Positions 1-7,530 of a stretch of 19,903 bases of DNA are shown piece after piece (position 1 is the first letter of the stretch; every line of letters begins with the position of its first letter). Source of the stretch: Falciphora oryzae (taxonomy: Eukaryota; Ascomycota; Sordariomycetes; Magnaporthales; Magnaporthaceae); contig JNVV01000054.1 in NCBI GenBank assembly GCA_000733355.1, forward strand, positions 124,545-144,447, written 5' to 3'. Below the pieces are notes generated by a model. That model saw nothing but the letters and a program-made list of their open reading frames with translations, did no database searches and was not told where the DNA came from. A program made the translations under genes and the position numbers.

Positions 1-10
1 CCGCGCCCCA

Positions 11-375
11 ATGCGGGTGAAACAGTATATTGAAAAAGAATTAAACGGCGCGGTGGACTTTGCCCTGAATGGGTGGCCAATCGGATCGGCCGCCCGAGAG
101 ATGGGTGTTTCGGAGTCTACCCTACGCGACCGCCTCAAGGGCGGCCAGACCTACCGGCAGTCCCACGAGCAGTATCAACGGATACCTGCAGTACAGGAAG
201 CCTTTTAGCGGCCTGGGTACCCCTCCAGTCGTCCCTAGGGCTACCGCCAACGCATGGCGAACTCCGCTTTTTTTGCCTCCGAGATCCTCCAGCTTAGAGG
301 GACCCTCGGCCGTTGGGAAAACGTTTGGATAGAGCCCTCGAGGCCAGCCATAAGCACCCGAAGACAGCTTCGGGT
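11..375 (+). pseudogene. pogo/Fot1-like transposase, N-terminal fragment, frameshifted
   Basis: The first frame (11-208) reads as the psq/CENP-B type helix-turn-helix that opens fungal pogo/Fot1 (Tc1-mariner superfamily) transposases. It carries an alanine-rich helix, then SAAREMGVSESTLRDRLKG, the pattern 'A-A-x-x-x-x-V-x-x-S-T-L-R-x-R-x-x-G' of that family. The frame stops at 206-208. The next expected stretch (LAAWVPLQSSLGLPPTHGEL) continues in another frame, which a one-base loss in the T run near 200-206 would explain. A second shift lies at the T run 268-274, after which EILQLRG follows. Further shifts occur near 320-335, around GKT and WIEP. Similarity fades near 375 and the DDE catalytic domain is absent. 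The protein would have bound transposon ends in the nucleus, but this copy cannot be functional. The start is uncertain because the window begins only 10 bases upstream. The family call is from memory of its N-terminal motif. Confidence 0.7.
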
Positions 376-394
376 GCGCCCGCCGAACAGCTTA

Positions 395-1408
395 CACCGC
401 AGGGGCCGGATAAGCTAGGAAGTCGCTTACTGGCGGCGTTCTACTCGGGAGCCTGGACCGAAAAGCAGTTCCTCGACAACCTGACCGTCACATTCGTGGC
501 GGGCCAGGAGAACCCGCAGCTCGCGTTGATCTCGATGCTCTACCTGCTTGTCAAGCATCCGGTAGGTCCTTCGGCAGCCCCGGCCAGCTGCGCTGTCTAC
601 AGCCTAATCCCCCCCGCCCCGCCAACACAACACAAGCGCGGCATAGACCTCCCCCGCAAGGCTTACGCACCTTCTCGGACGACTATACCCACCCACATAT
701 ATTTCGGAAAAAACGCCCTGGTCCCAGCAGGAGCGTTGCGCATACGCAGGGAACCCTAGCGCCCCGAGCTAACCGTCTTTGCTGTGTTGCATGCAGCAAT
801 TCCAGTATCAGCTCCTGGGCGAGATGCACAACGGTTTGCAACGGCGATGACGCCTGCTCCGCCCCGCCAACGTTGCCCGAGGAGCTAATAGTGGCGACGC
901 AGCTGCTGCAGGAGCTGCCACTGATGACCACCGTCATCTACGAGAGCCTACGCCTTTCCCGCCCATCGGGCAGCTGATCAACCGCCGGGTGGGACCGGCC
1001 GAGGGAGCGCTCCTGAGCGGCGACATCTTCCTGCCGCAGGGCACGTACGTCGGCTACAACTGCTACTCGACCAACCGTGACCCTGACGCCTGGGGAGGCG
1101 GTGTATACGGCGATGCGGACGGGTTTTGCCCGGCTCGTTGGGGCGACACGTGCGAGGAGATACAAAAGCGGTACCGCCGGTGGCGTGCGCGCGGAGAGTT
1201 CATCTCATTCCATGGGGGCAAGCGGGCATGCCTGGGGGAGAAGTTTGCGCTGCTGGAGATGCGGGTGACGCTGTGGGTGCTGGTTGGGCGTTTCCGATGG
1301 GCGCTGGATCCTACCTGGGTGGACAGGAAAACACCCGTGAGCTCTTCTCTTGCCTCTCCCTCCATCTCACCAGGCCGGGCCCTTCCTTTGGCAGGCGATG
1401 TTGGGTGA
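395..1408 (+). pseudogene. Cytochrome P450, 3' half only, frameshifted (CYP56/Dit2-like by recollection)
   Basis: Three P450 landmarks occur in order. An I-helix region with AGQENPQ in place of the usual AGxDTT lies near 500-521. The ExxR motif (ESLR) is at 942-953. The haem-binding loop FHGGKRACLG at 1208-1237 matches FxxGxRxCxG exactly, with the ligand cysteine codon at 1229-1231. A likely intron runs from 562 (GTAGGT) to 796 (ATGCAG), with GCTAAC as branch site near 770. The frame then hits a stop at 848-850, continues one base out of phase, and loses another base between 953 and 962, just after ExxR. It stops at 1406-1408; a GTGAGC at 1337 and CAG at 1371-1373 might mark a very short last intron. 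The N-terminal membrane anchor and the first half of the fold are missing. They are replaced by the transposase fragment, which suggests transposon-associated truncation. The substrate cannot be inferred. Confidence 0.8.
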
Positions 1409-2112
1409 ACCTTTGCACGGAGTGGCTGCTGACGTTGACCGGTTGACCTCTTTCGGTTGCATGCGCATGGCCAAAACAGGCGGGACCATTATAAGTCATC
1501 AGTTGCGGTTCCCCATGGGGAGTCTCGGAATCACCAGTAATCCCAAGCCAGTGGGGTTCCTGTCACCCCAGACCATCAGGCCGGTGCGTCTCTCCCGTGG
1601 GCCGTCTCCCTGGGCCTGCCGCAGCCTGGTCGTGGCACGCCATTGTCGCCCAAAGGGTCAGCGGGCAACTTCGCCCACATTGTTCGCGTTTAGACTTACC
1701 CGCACGCGGGACCTGTCTCCTGTTTCCGGTTTCGCTCCTCGACGATCTATTGGGCCAAAACGCCTACGGTTTGCGTCTCCTTGTGCGCTTGAGGAGCGAA
1801 GGGCGTCTTTGCCACGAGGAACGGAGAGACGAAAACTTGTCCTTGAGAATCGAAGGCTGGCACCGTTTCATCGGTCCGTCAGGCGCTACGGAAGAACCCG
1901 CGGCTAGGGCGGAAGGAAGGCCCTTTTTCGAATGCGGTGGGCCCGGAAGGCACCTAAAAGCGTTCTCCTTCAGCCCCGCCGCTCGCGGGCTGGTGGTGCG
2001 GCTAACCCTGTGATTGTGAACTAGACCCGCCTCATGGCCCTCTCGACACCAATGCATTCCCACGTGGCACATGCCGCGTCGACCGTCAAGGCCAGTTGGG
2101 TGCACAAACCAA

Positions 2113-2115
<3 letters not shown>
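1409..2115. other. About 700 bp with no supported gene
   Basis: Open frames exist on both strands (for example 1597-2013 plus and 1764-2117 minus), but their translations show no recognisable domain. Their residue composition is arginine/serine-rich, as expected of GC-rich noncoding DNA. The stretch ends directly at the long A tract, so it could be part of a retroposed sequence, but I see no coding or tRNA-like head that would prove this. Confidence 0.5.

Positions 2116-2151
<36 letters not shown>
2116..2151 (+). repeat. 36-nt pure poly(A) tract
   Basis: An uninterrupted run of 36 adenines follows AAAGC and precedes GGGATGCCG. Such a run in GC-rich DNA is unusual and is the form left by target-primed retroposition (LINE, SINE or processed transcript), with the retroposed sequence on the left. 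No AATAAA was found just upstream, and no matching target-site duplication was identified by eye. Simple homopolymer expansion or an assembly artefact remain possible. Confidence 0.9.
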
Positions 2152-2154
<3 letters not shown>

Positions 2155-2450
2155 ATGCCGCCGGCGTCCCCGTGCAGCCGCGAGCGGAAGAAGCTGATGT
2201 GCTGGGGGTGGCAGAAAACCGAGGAGTTGCTGTTGAAAGGGTTAGGCGAGTTTGAAAATCCACTTTATTTACGCGGAAAGAACACGGTGAAAAGCGCGAG
2301 TGTGCGCCCCTTTGCTGGATCCGCCCCACCCTTCCTCCCTTGCTTCCTTTCTCGATACCCCCATTGGCTTTCCATCACGCATCCCTCTTCACATTGGGTC
2401 CTATAAAAGCTGCTACTGGCGGCATACGCCTCCATCCGACCGGGCTTCCT
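2152..2450. other. Intergenic, 3' flank of the HET-domain gene
   Basis: No gene is visible. The only signal is a TATAAAA at 2402-2408 on the plus strand, which points into the antisense side of the HET gene and has no credible open frame after it. The segment should contain the 3' untranslated region of the minus-strand HET gene. Confidence 0.5.
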
Positions 2451-4841
2451 TCAACGTATGGAAACCCTTTTCCGATTCTGACAAGGGCATCCCGGCGGCC
2501 CGTAAATCATTCTGCCCGTAATTCTTCCCTCGTCGTCCAATACCACGCCGACGCCATCCTCCGTAGATTTCGAGTACGAGAGGCCAGGGATCCTATACAC
2601 CATGTTCCCAATATCTGCATTCGTTCGCAGATCCAGGCGAAACAGAGTGCGCGCTTGACACTGGCATCGCACCTCACAGATCGGCTCCCCGTTACTAGCC
2701 CCCCTCTCGCGTCGGGAACGAGCGATATGACTAGATTTGGTGAGCCTGGTGACTTCGGCCGATTTGTCGCCCGTGATGTGAGTGTCGTATCTCAGGATCC
2801 GGGTCAGCTTCTGCGAGGCGTATCGTCGTTGCGAGCTCCCGGGTGGAGCAGAGAAGTATTCCGCGAGACATTTGTTCACTTTCGACTTGAACCGTCTGTC
2901 CTGATTTTGGCGGCCCTCCAGGTCATACACTACGCCCGCCAGGTCCTTGGCATATCGAGTGTGCACGTGGTCGAATGGGAAGATGCGATTGAGCCCGTCG
3001 ACAAGTTCCGCAGCCGATAGCAGACGAGCGCCAGGCCCCGTGTCGGTCAATGAGCCGAGGATTCCAATGGCCCATTCCACACCGGCCACTTTCCCCGATG
3101 CCTCGGCATCAAGGTAGTGGATCTTCTCGATCTGGCCGACGATGGCTAGCTCTGTTTTAACGAGTCCGTCCTCGACGCTTATGGCGACCTGTGGAGGCGC
3201 CTTCTCGTTGCCCAGGTCCCATTCCGCAAAATTCAAGCCATTATGGCCAATCAACCAAGACGGCATTCCGATATGAGGATTGGACCCTTGTTGGAGCTCG
3301 CGAGGCTGGAGGAGTAAGGGTGAAAAATCGCGTCTTGCCATGGCAGCTTGCCAAACCCACCGACAAGCCTCGGCCGCAGTCAGGGGCATCTCTGACGAGC
3401 CTGGGGGAAGCTTCTTGTTCGCAAGCATGTGAACGGCAAGGAAGCGATCGCGAAAGAGCTGGCACTTCGTTCTCGTAATCAACTCCAAAGCCTCGCCGAG
3501 GCACAGGTCGCGTTGCTGGGCCTTGTTTTTATCCGTTAAGCCAGCGAGAAAGGCGTTCTTAAAACCGGTTGCGAAGGACTCGGCATACTGGATAAGGCTA
3601 ATAAGGACGTTGTGCCCGTTTCGAACGAGGGTGGTAAAGGAATCGCGCTCCGGATTGCCGGCTCCGTCCGGGCTCCTCCATATATAAGCGGACTTATCCA
3701 TAACGCATGCGCTTTTACAACAAGAATACTCCAGCAACACCCACATCCTCTCCATCCACTGTGATGAGCACAGGGCATGCAACACGGGCATAAAGCGCAA
3801 AGCCGTGGAAGCGGAGAATTCTTGGGGACCGTGAGGGAGTAGCGTCGTGATATAGCATCCGGGGAGATCAGATAACTGGACGAGGATCTCCTGAGCATTG
3901 TGGTATATCGCCGGAATCCGGAGGAGCAACGACTCCTTGGTATCGCCGTCCCATTGGGGGACGCAGAAATAGTCGTGCCAAAACTCCACGTCGGCGCTAT
4001 ATGCGTCCACCGAGGCGTCGAGGAGGGCAGCCAGAGTATTGAGAAGGGTGAAGGCGGCCTCGTCGTCGTGGGCTTTCGACTCGTTTGCCCGCCGAATAGA
4101 CTCATCCCACACATGGGAAACCGGGACCCACAAGACATTCGCCGCTGTGAGACAAGAGAAGTGTCTATTGGTGATCCGTGCGTGGGTACCTAGCGTCATT
4201 GCAGTACTTGGGCTAACTGGCGCAATCGTCCGGATTGGTGGCTCGTCAAGGATTGGTTGCTGGCAGTTGTAACAGTCCGTGTTAAGTTCGGTTGTCCAGA
4301 AGACCTGCAAGATGTCGTGGAATAGTAGGTCCATCGTTTTCCCGGCGATGTGGAGCGTAACATAAGGTTCCGAGCCGTTTGACAATGGAGATTCGATAGA
4401 GACTGTCGGGGACACGGGGAACTGTTCACAGTCATGCCACTGCCGTCGTGAGAATTCCAAAAGGGTTTCCTCCAAGTACGCTCTGAGTTTCTCGGCTTTG
4501 CTCTCCCCATCCCCTAGAGCTATTCCAGCCGCCCGCCGTAGAAAGTCACCGACATAATCGGTGTCGTGTTCGGCGGGAGCCTGGCTCATCCGGACTGCTG
4601 CTTGCAATAGCTCCGCGACGAGGACATCACCGTCCTGCCGGAAAGCGCCACCTGAAGCTTGCGCCGCAAGAAGGCATACATTCATTTCCATCGGCTCATT
4701 AGGGGGTGGGAGTTGGTCGGCATCAAGGATTGCCCCAAGGTGTTCCCTGATGAGCGTTTCCAAGGATTGCTGGATGTCGTCATGCGGGTCTGTGACGCGA
4801 GCAGCCTCTGCTTGGATAAGGTTTATGACAATTTCTTCCAT
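2451..4841 (-). CDS. Heterokaryon incompatibility (HET) domain protein
   Basis: This is a single uninterrupted frame of 796 codons. An in-frame stop lies upstream and the ATG at 4839-4841 is the first methionine, so the start is well supported. The HET core is recognisable in order: VSHVWDES (241-248) for the usual 'LSYxWG' block; WHDYFCVPQW (288-297) for 'xWIDxLCINQ'; IPAIYHNAQEILVQL (309-323) for the 'IYxxAxxVxVWLG' strand; and WMERMWVLLEYS (362-373) for 'RxWTxQEx'. The G of the first block and the INQ of the second are replaced, so this is a divergent member. There is no signal peptide or membrane segment, so it is probably cytoplasmic. HET proteins mediate non-self recognition and cell death after hyphal fusion, but many have no known partner. 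The 240-residue N-terminal part and the 400-residue C-terminal part match no domain I know; the tail has a cysteine cluster (CEVRCQC and a terminal CPC). It has no operon-like neighbour. Confidence 0.75.
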   Translation of the reverse strand: MEEIVINLIQAEAARVTDPHDDIQQSLETLIREHLGAILDADQLPPPNEPMEMNVCLLAAQASGGAFRQDGDVLVAELLQAAVRMSQAPAEHDTDYVGDFLRRAAGIALGDGESKAEKLRAYLEETLLEFSRRQWHDCEQFPVSPTVSIESPLSNGSEPYVTLHIAGKTMDLLFHDILQVFWTTELNTDCYNCQQPILDEPPIRTIAPVSPSTAMTLGTHARITNRHFSCLTAANVLWVPVSHVWDESIRRANESKAHDDEAAFTLLNTLAALLDASVDAYSADVEFWHDYFCVPQWDGDTKESLLLRIPAIYHNAQEILVQLSDLPGCYITTLLPHGPQEFSASTALRFMPVLHALCSSQWMERMWVLLEYSCCKSACVMDKSAYIWRSPDGAGNPERDSFTTLVRNGHNVLISLIQYAESFATGFKNAFLAGLTDKNKAQQRDLCLGEALELITRTKCQLFRDRFLAVHMLANKKLPPGSSEMPLTAAEACRWVWQAAMARRDFSPLLLQPRELQQGSNPHIGMPSWLIGHNGLNFAEWDLGNEKAPPQVAISVEDGLVKTELAIVGQIEKIHYLDAEASGKVAGVEWAIGILGSLTDTGPGARLLSAAELVDGLNRIFPFDHVHTRYAKDLAGVVYDLEGRQNQDRRFKSKVNKCLAEYFSAPPGSSQRRYASQKLTRILRYDTHITGDKSAEVTRLTKSSHIARSRRERGASNGEPICEVRCQCQARTLFRLDLRTNADIGNMVYRIPGLSYSKSTEDGVGVVLDDEGRITGRMIYGPPGCPCQNRKRVSIR

Positions 4842-5434
4842 GATTTCGGCGAGCCAATGCTCAAAACTCTTAGTGGTGGTGGAGAGTCACTGGGAAAGAA
4901 GAACGAGAACGTAGGAAGTTCGGAAATGGCGAGGCGAGAGCCACTGCTGGGCGTGGGTGCTGGCCTAACTTAAGGGCTCCTCGCCGCTAAACCACAGCCC
5001 TTCGGCCGGGTGCGGGGCTAATCGCTGCAGCTCCCTTTCCAACGAACCTACATTGCCAAAAAGGGGGATGGCATGGAGGGGGTGGCTGAGGTGGCTTGAC
5101 AGATGAAAGCCACGACCGTGTGCATTTGGTCTTCAAGCGCCGTGTTTGCTGCAATTCACAGGGGCACGCATAGGTTTTGACGCCAACTACTATGGAAGGC
5201 TGTCGCAAAGGGGCGGGGACTTTCGGCGGGCCCCGGCCAGGGACCGGCATCGCCACCCTCGCCGACGTCGCAGGTGCTCGCTAACACGCTATCACAGCGG
5301 GTAGGGCTAGAGAAAATGGCGGCAGAGGAGATTGGTATTTGGAAGGAAGCCAGGCCGGAGGCCTGGGGCCTGGAGAAAATCTCTATCTACTGTGGCCTGG
5401 AGGCCCGTGCGGAGGCCTTGGCACGTGACGGGCC
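4842..5434. other. Intergenic, 5' flank of the HET gene
   Basis: Read on the minus strand, the 90 bases before the HET ATG are pyrimidine-rich, as in many fungal leaders; no TATA box is evident. From about 5340 the plus strand becomes dense in GGCC/AGGCC words and short inverted repeats that lead into the hairpin cluster. No gene with recognisable domains was found on either strand. Confidence 0.5.
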
Positions 5435-6002
5435 CGTAGGGGCCCCTACGTGCCGTGACACCCGTGATCGAAGATCACGGGACCCTCGAATGCTACAATT
5501 GAAGCATCCGCCCGACAGCGCGCCAACATGCCTGTCGGGCGCAGGGCTCGTCGGGCGTGCGCCACAAACAAAGAGTGTGTGCCGTAAAGGCCTTAGACAC
5601 CGCAGTCGCGAAGTTGTGTGTATTGAGCTACTGTCCGTATGCAGAATCTGCACCCCGGTGGAGGGCTATCATGGGTCCGCCAGGGCCCGTGCACGGGGCA
5701 CGGGCCAACCTCTCACAAAGAGCGATTGGAGTTTCGGAACGACATCCGGGCAGCCCATGCTTCTCGACCAAGACCGCCAAGCTGGAGAGAAAATGCACAG
5801 GCGTCGACCTGCACGCGGCCAGATACGGCCAGGCCGACGTCTATCGTAGAAGCCGAACGCTCCGTCAAACATTGATGGCCTCCATGGCGCTGCTCTCTGT
5901 CACACATCATCGGCGAGGGTCTAGACTGGAGCTAGCAAACCCGACGAACCGGCACCAACGGCGGTGCGGGCGGCGAGTCGAGGTACGTGCGAGACTCGCC
6001 GC
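5435..6002. repeat. Cluster of perfect GC-rich inverted repeats (hairpins)
   Basis: Five perfect inverted repeats occur in 570 bp, each of a different sequence. They are: a 16-nt palindrome at 5435-5450 (CGTAGGGG/CCCCTACG); arms CCCGTGATC and GATCACGGG at 5461-5469 and 5473-5481 with a 3-nt loop; arms CGCCCGACAG and CTGTCGGGCG at 5509-5518 and 5532-5541; arms GGCCCGTGC and GCACGGGCC at 5684-5692 and 5698-5706; and arms GCGGCGAGTC and GACTCGCCGC at 5970-5979 and 5993-6002. They lie upstream of, or at the start of, the possible membrane-protein frame. Structured RNA, a dispersed repeat with a folded body, or decayed foldback elements are all possible; none is established. Confidence 0.75.
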
Positions 6003-6372
6003 GGCTGATAGATGCCATCACTCGGTGAACTGGGGTGGCTCTGACGACACCAAGGCGCTCTTCACCATGATGCCAGCGCCTGGGTCTGGCTCCCCGCTAG
6101 CCACCCCGGTCGCGGCCACTGTGGGAGGCGTCGTTGGAGGCGTGGCCGGGCTGCCCGTCGCCGCTGCCTTGGTCTGGTCCTTCTGCTCTTGCCGCAAGAA
6201 GCAGCAGCAACATCAGGACCAGCCCTTCATTGGCCCAAATCCTCGAGTGCAGCCTTGCGGAATGGAATTCCAGGCTGTTGCCGAGCTACCGCACACTCCA
6301 CCCGACGTCACTGCTCTCAATCCTCAGGTCGGGCTGGTGCCTGGAAATGCGGGGCTTGACGCCCGCAACTGA
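5557..6372 (+). CDS. Possible single-pass membrane protein: last exon or relic
   Basis: The open frame has 271 codons, but only its last 100 look like protein. Residues 185-208 form a glycine/alanine/valine-rich hydrophobic segment (starting PVAATVGGVVGG), followed at once by the basic CSCRKKQQQHQ. This is the stop-transfer layout of fungal cell-surface proteins with a short cytoplasmic tail (for example Mid2/Wsc-like sensors or CFEM-type proteins). The tail has FIGPNPR and ELPHTPP, of the kind seen in such tails. Upstream of residue 165 the translation is arginine-rich, runs through the hairpins, and has no signal peptide or cysteine-rich ectodomain. The methionine at 5557 is therefore probably not the real start. 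Either this is the final exon of a gene whose upstream exons I cannot define, or a degenerate copy. It ends 164 bases before the next gene, on the same strand. Confidence 0.35.
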   Translation: MRHKQRVCAVKALDTAVAKLCVLSYCPYAESAPRWRAIMGPPGPVHGARANLSQRAIGVSERHPGSPCFSTKTAKLERKCTGVDLHAARYGQADVYRRSRTLRQTLMASMALLSVTHHRRGSRLELANPTNRHQRRCGRRVEVRARLAAADRCHHSVNWGGSDDTKALFTMMPAPGSGSPLATPVAATVGGVVGGVAGLPVAAALVWSFCSCRKKQQQHQDQPFIGPNPRVQPCGMEFQAVAELPHTPPDVTALNPQVGLVPGNAGLDARN

Positions 6373-6536
6373 CCACTATGTTCAATCATATCCTGCTCAT
6401 TGGTGCACCCACAGATCGATCCAAGGGCGACACTCTTGGAGCCGACTGTCTGCCCGTTGCTCGACACCACGCCTCACGACATCCATTCATCTATTTGCGC
6501 CGCTTCCACGTCCTCCCTTCTCCAGCCCTTTCGACA

Positions 6537-7355
6537 ATGGCCTCTGGATTTGGCACAAGCCGCATTCGGCGCGCCAAGACCCATGTGATCCCATTCCAGG
6601 ACCACGCCGGCAACCCCGCGCTCAGCACGTTCCACGGCGATGAGAGCTGCCCGCTGCCCTACCTCTACAGCTACTGCATCTACTTCACCCACCCCGACGT
6701 CCGCCCCGACGCCCCCGACTCGACCGACGCCGCGAGGCAGCTGTACGAGACAATCGTTATCGAGAACGCGCCCTTCAACCCCTACGACTGCCTATTCCGC
6801 CTCGACATGTACTTCCTCCCCAACGGCACCTGCGACGACTGCATGCGTCACTACCGCGCTGAGCGCGACGCCCGCGGCAGCTACACGGCCCAGGCCGAGG
6901 CCGTCGAGAGCGGCGCCGCCAAACCCACCACCGAGACGGCCAGGATGCCCGGTCTGGTGCCCTCGTACGCGCGACATAATATGAGCAGGCACAGCTACCA
7001 CGCCCTCATCTACGTCTGCGACACCTCCGACTGGCGCGGCGGCGAGGACGAGACCATGATGCGCCTCGAATTTGAGCCGCTGTCCCAGGACGACTACGAG
7101 CGCTTCAGCAAGGACCCCGACGACCAGCACGAGCCCGACGTGCTCCCCGAGACGGCGGCCGTGCTCGAGGCGATTGGAAAAAGCAGCCCCGGTTTTGGCA
7201 AGCCGACCCCAGCCATGCCCAGGCAGCTCAGGTTCGCCGGGAGGTCGACCGAAATGTGGTACATGGCCTATGACATGTTCGACAGGGCTCCCCGTCAGCA
7301 CATGGGCGAAGACGCGTGGCAGGAGGCCAAGGAAAGGGGCTGGACTTGTTGGTGA
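6537..7355 (+). CDS. Hypothetical protein, 272 aa
   Basis: I do not recognise the family. The frame opens further upstream (a methionine at 6378), but the ATG at 6537 is preferred: its context is GACAATGG, the upstream part is a pyrimidine-rich leader-like sequence, and the translation turns acidic and well-composed only after it. From there on, codons end mostly in C or G, as in the other genes of the window. There is no signal peptide and no membrane helix, so it is probably intracellular. A CxxC pair (C99, C102, in NGTCDDCMRHY) and several other Cys/His residues could bind a metal, but no zinc-finger class fits. The C-terminal third is acidic (DPDDQHEPD) and ends in WTCW. Its 3' end faces the LysM gene's 3' end with 175 bp between stop codons, so transcripts converge. 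Confidence 0.7.
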   Translation: MASGFGTSRIRRAKTHVIPFQDHAGNPALSTFHGDESCPLPYLYSYCIYFTHPDVRPDAPDSTDAARQLYETIVIENAPFNPYDCLFRLDMYFLPNGTCDDCMRHYRAERDARGSYTAQAEAVESGAAKPTTETARMPGLVPSYARHNMSRHSYHALIYVCDTSDWRGGEDETMMRLEFEPLSQDDYERFSKDPDDQHEPDVLPETAAVLEAIGKSSPGFGKPTPAMPRQLRFAGRSTEMWYMAYDMFDRAPRQHMGEDAWQEAKERGWTCW

Positions 7356-7530
7356 ACAGCCGTGGAAGTGCACATTTTGGAAGCCCATTTAATGCCTAGT
7401 CATGTGCCCAAGATGAAGGTGGAAAGGATTGACATTGGCATTGTCGTCCACTGGATTCTGGGCATTTCATATTCCCATCCTGGCTCAGGACGTCACATCG
7501 GACCCGACAACCCTTCACAGCCGCCTCCCC

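Noticed and set aside
2402..2408. TATAAAA on the plus strand as a promoter
   Set aside because: It is followed only by sequence antisense to the HET gene with no credible plus-strand product.
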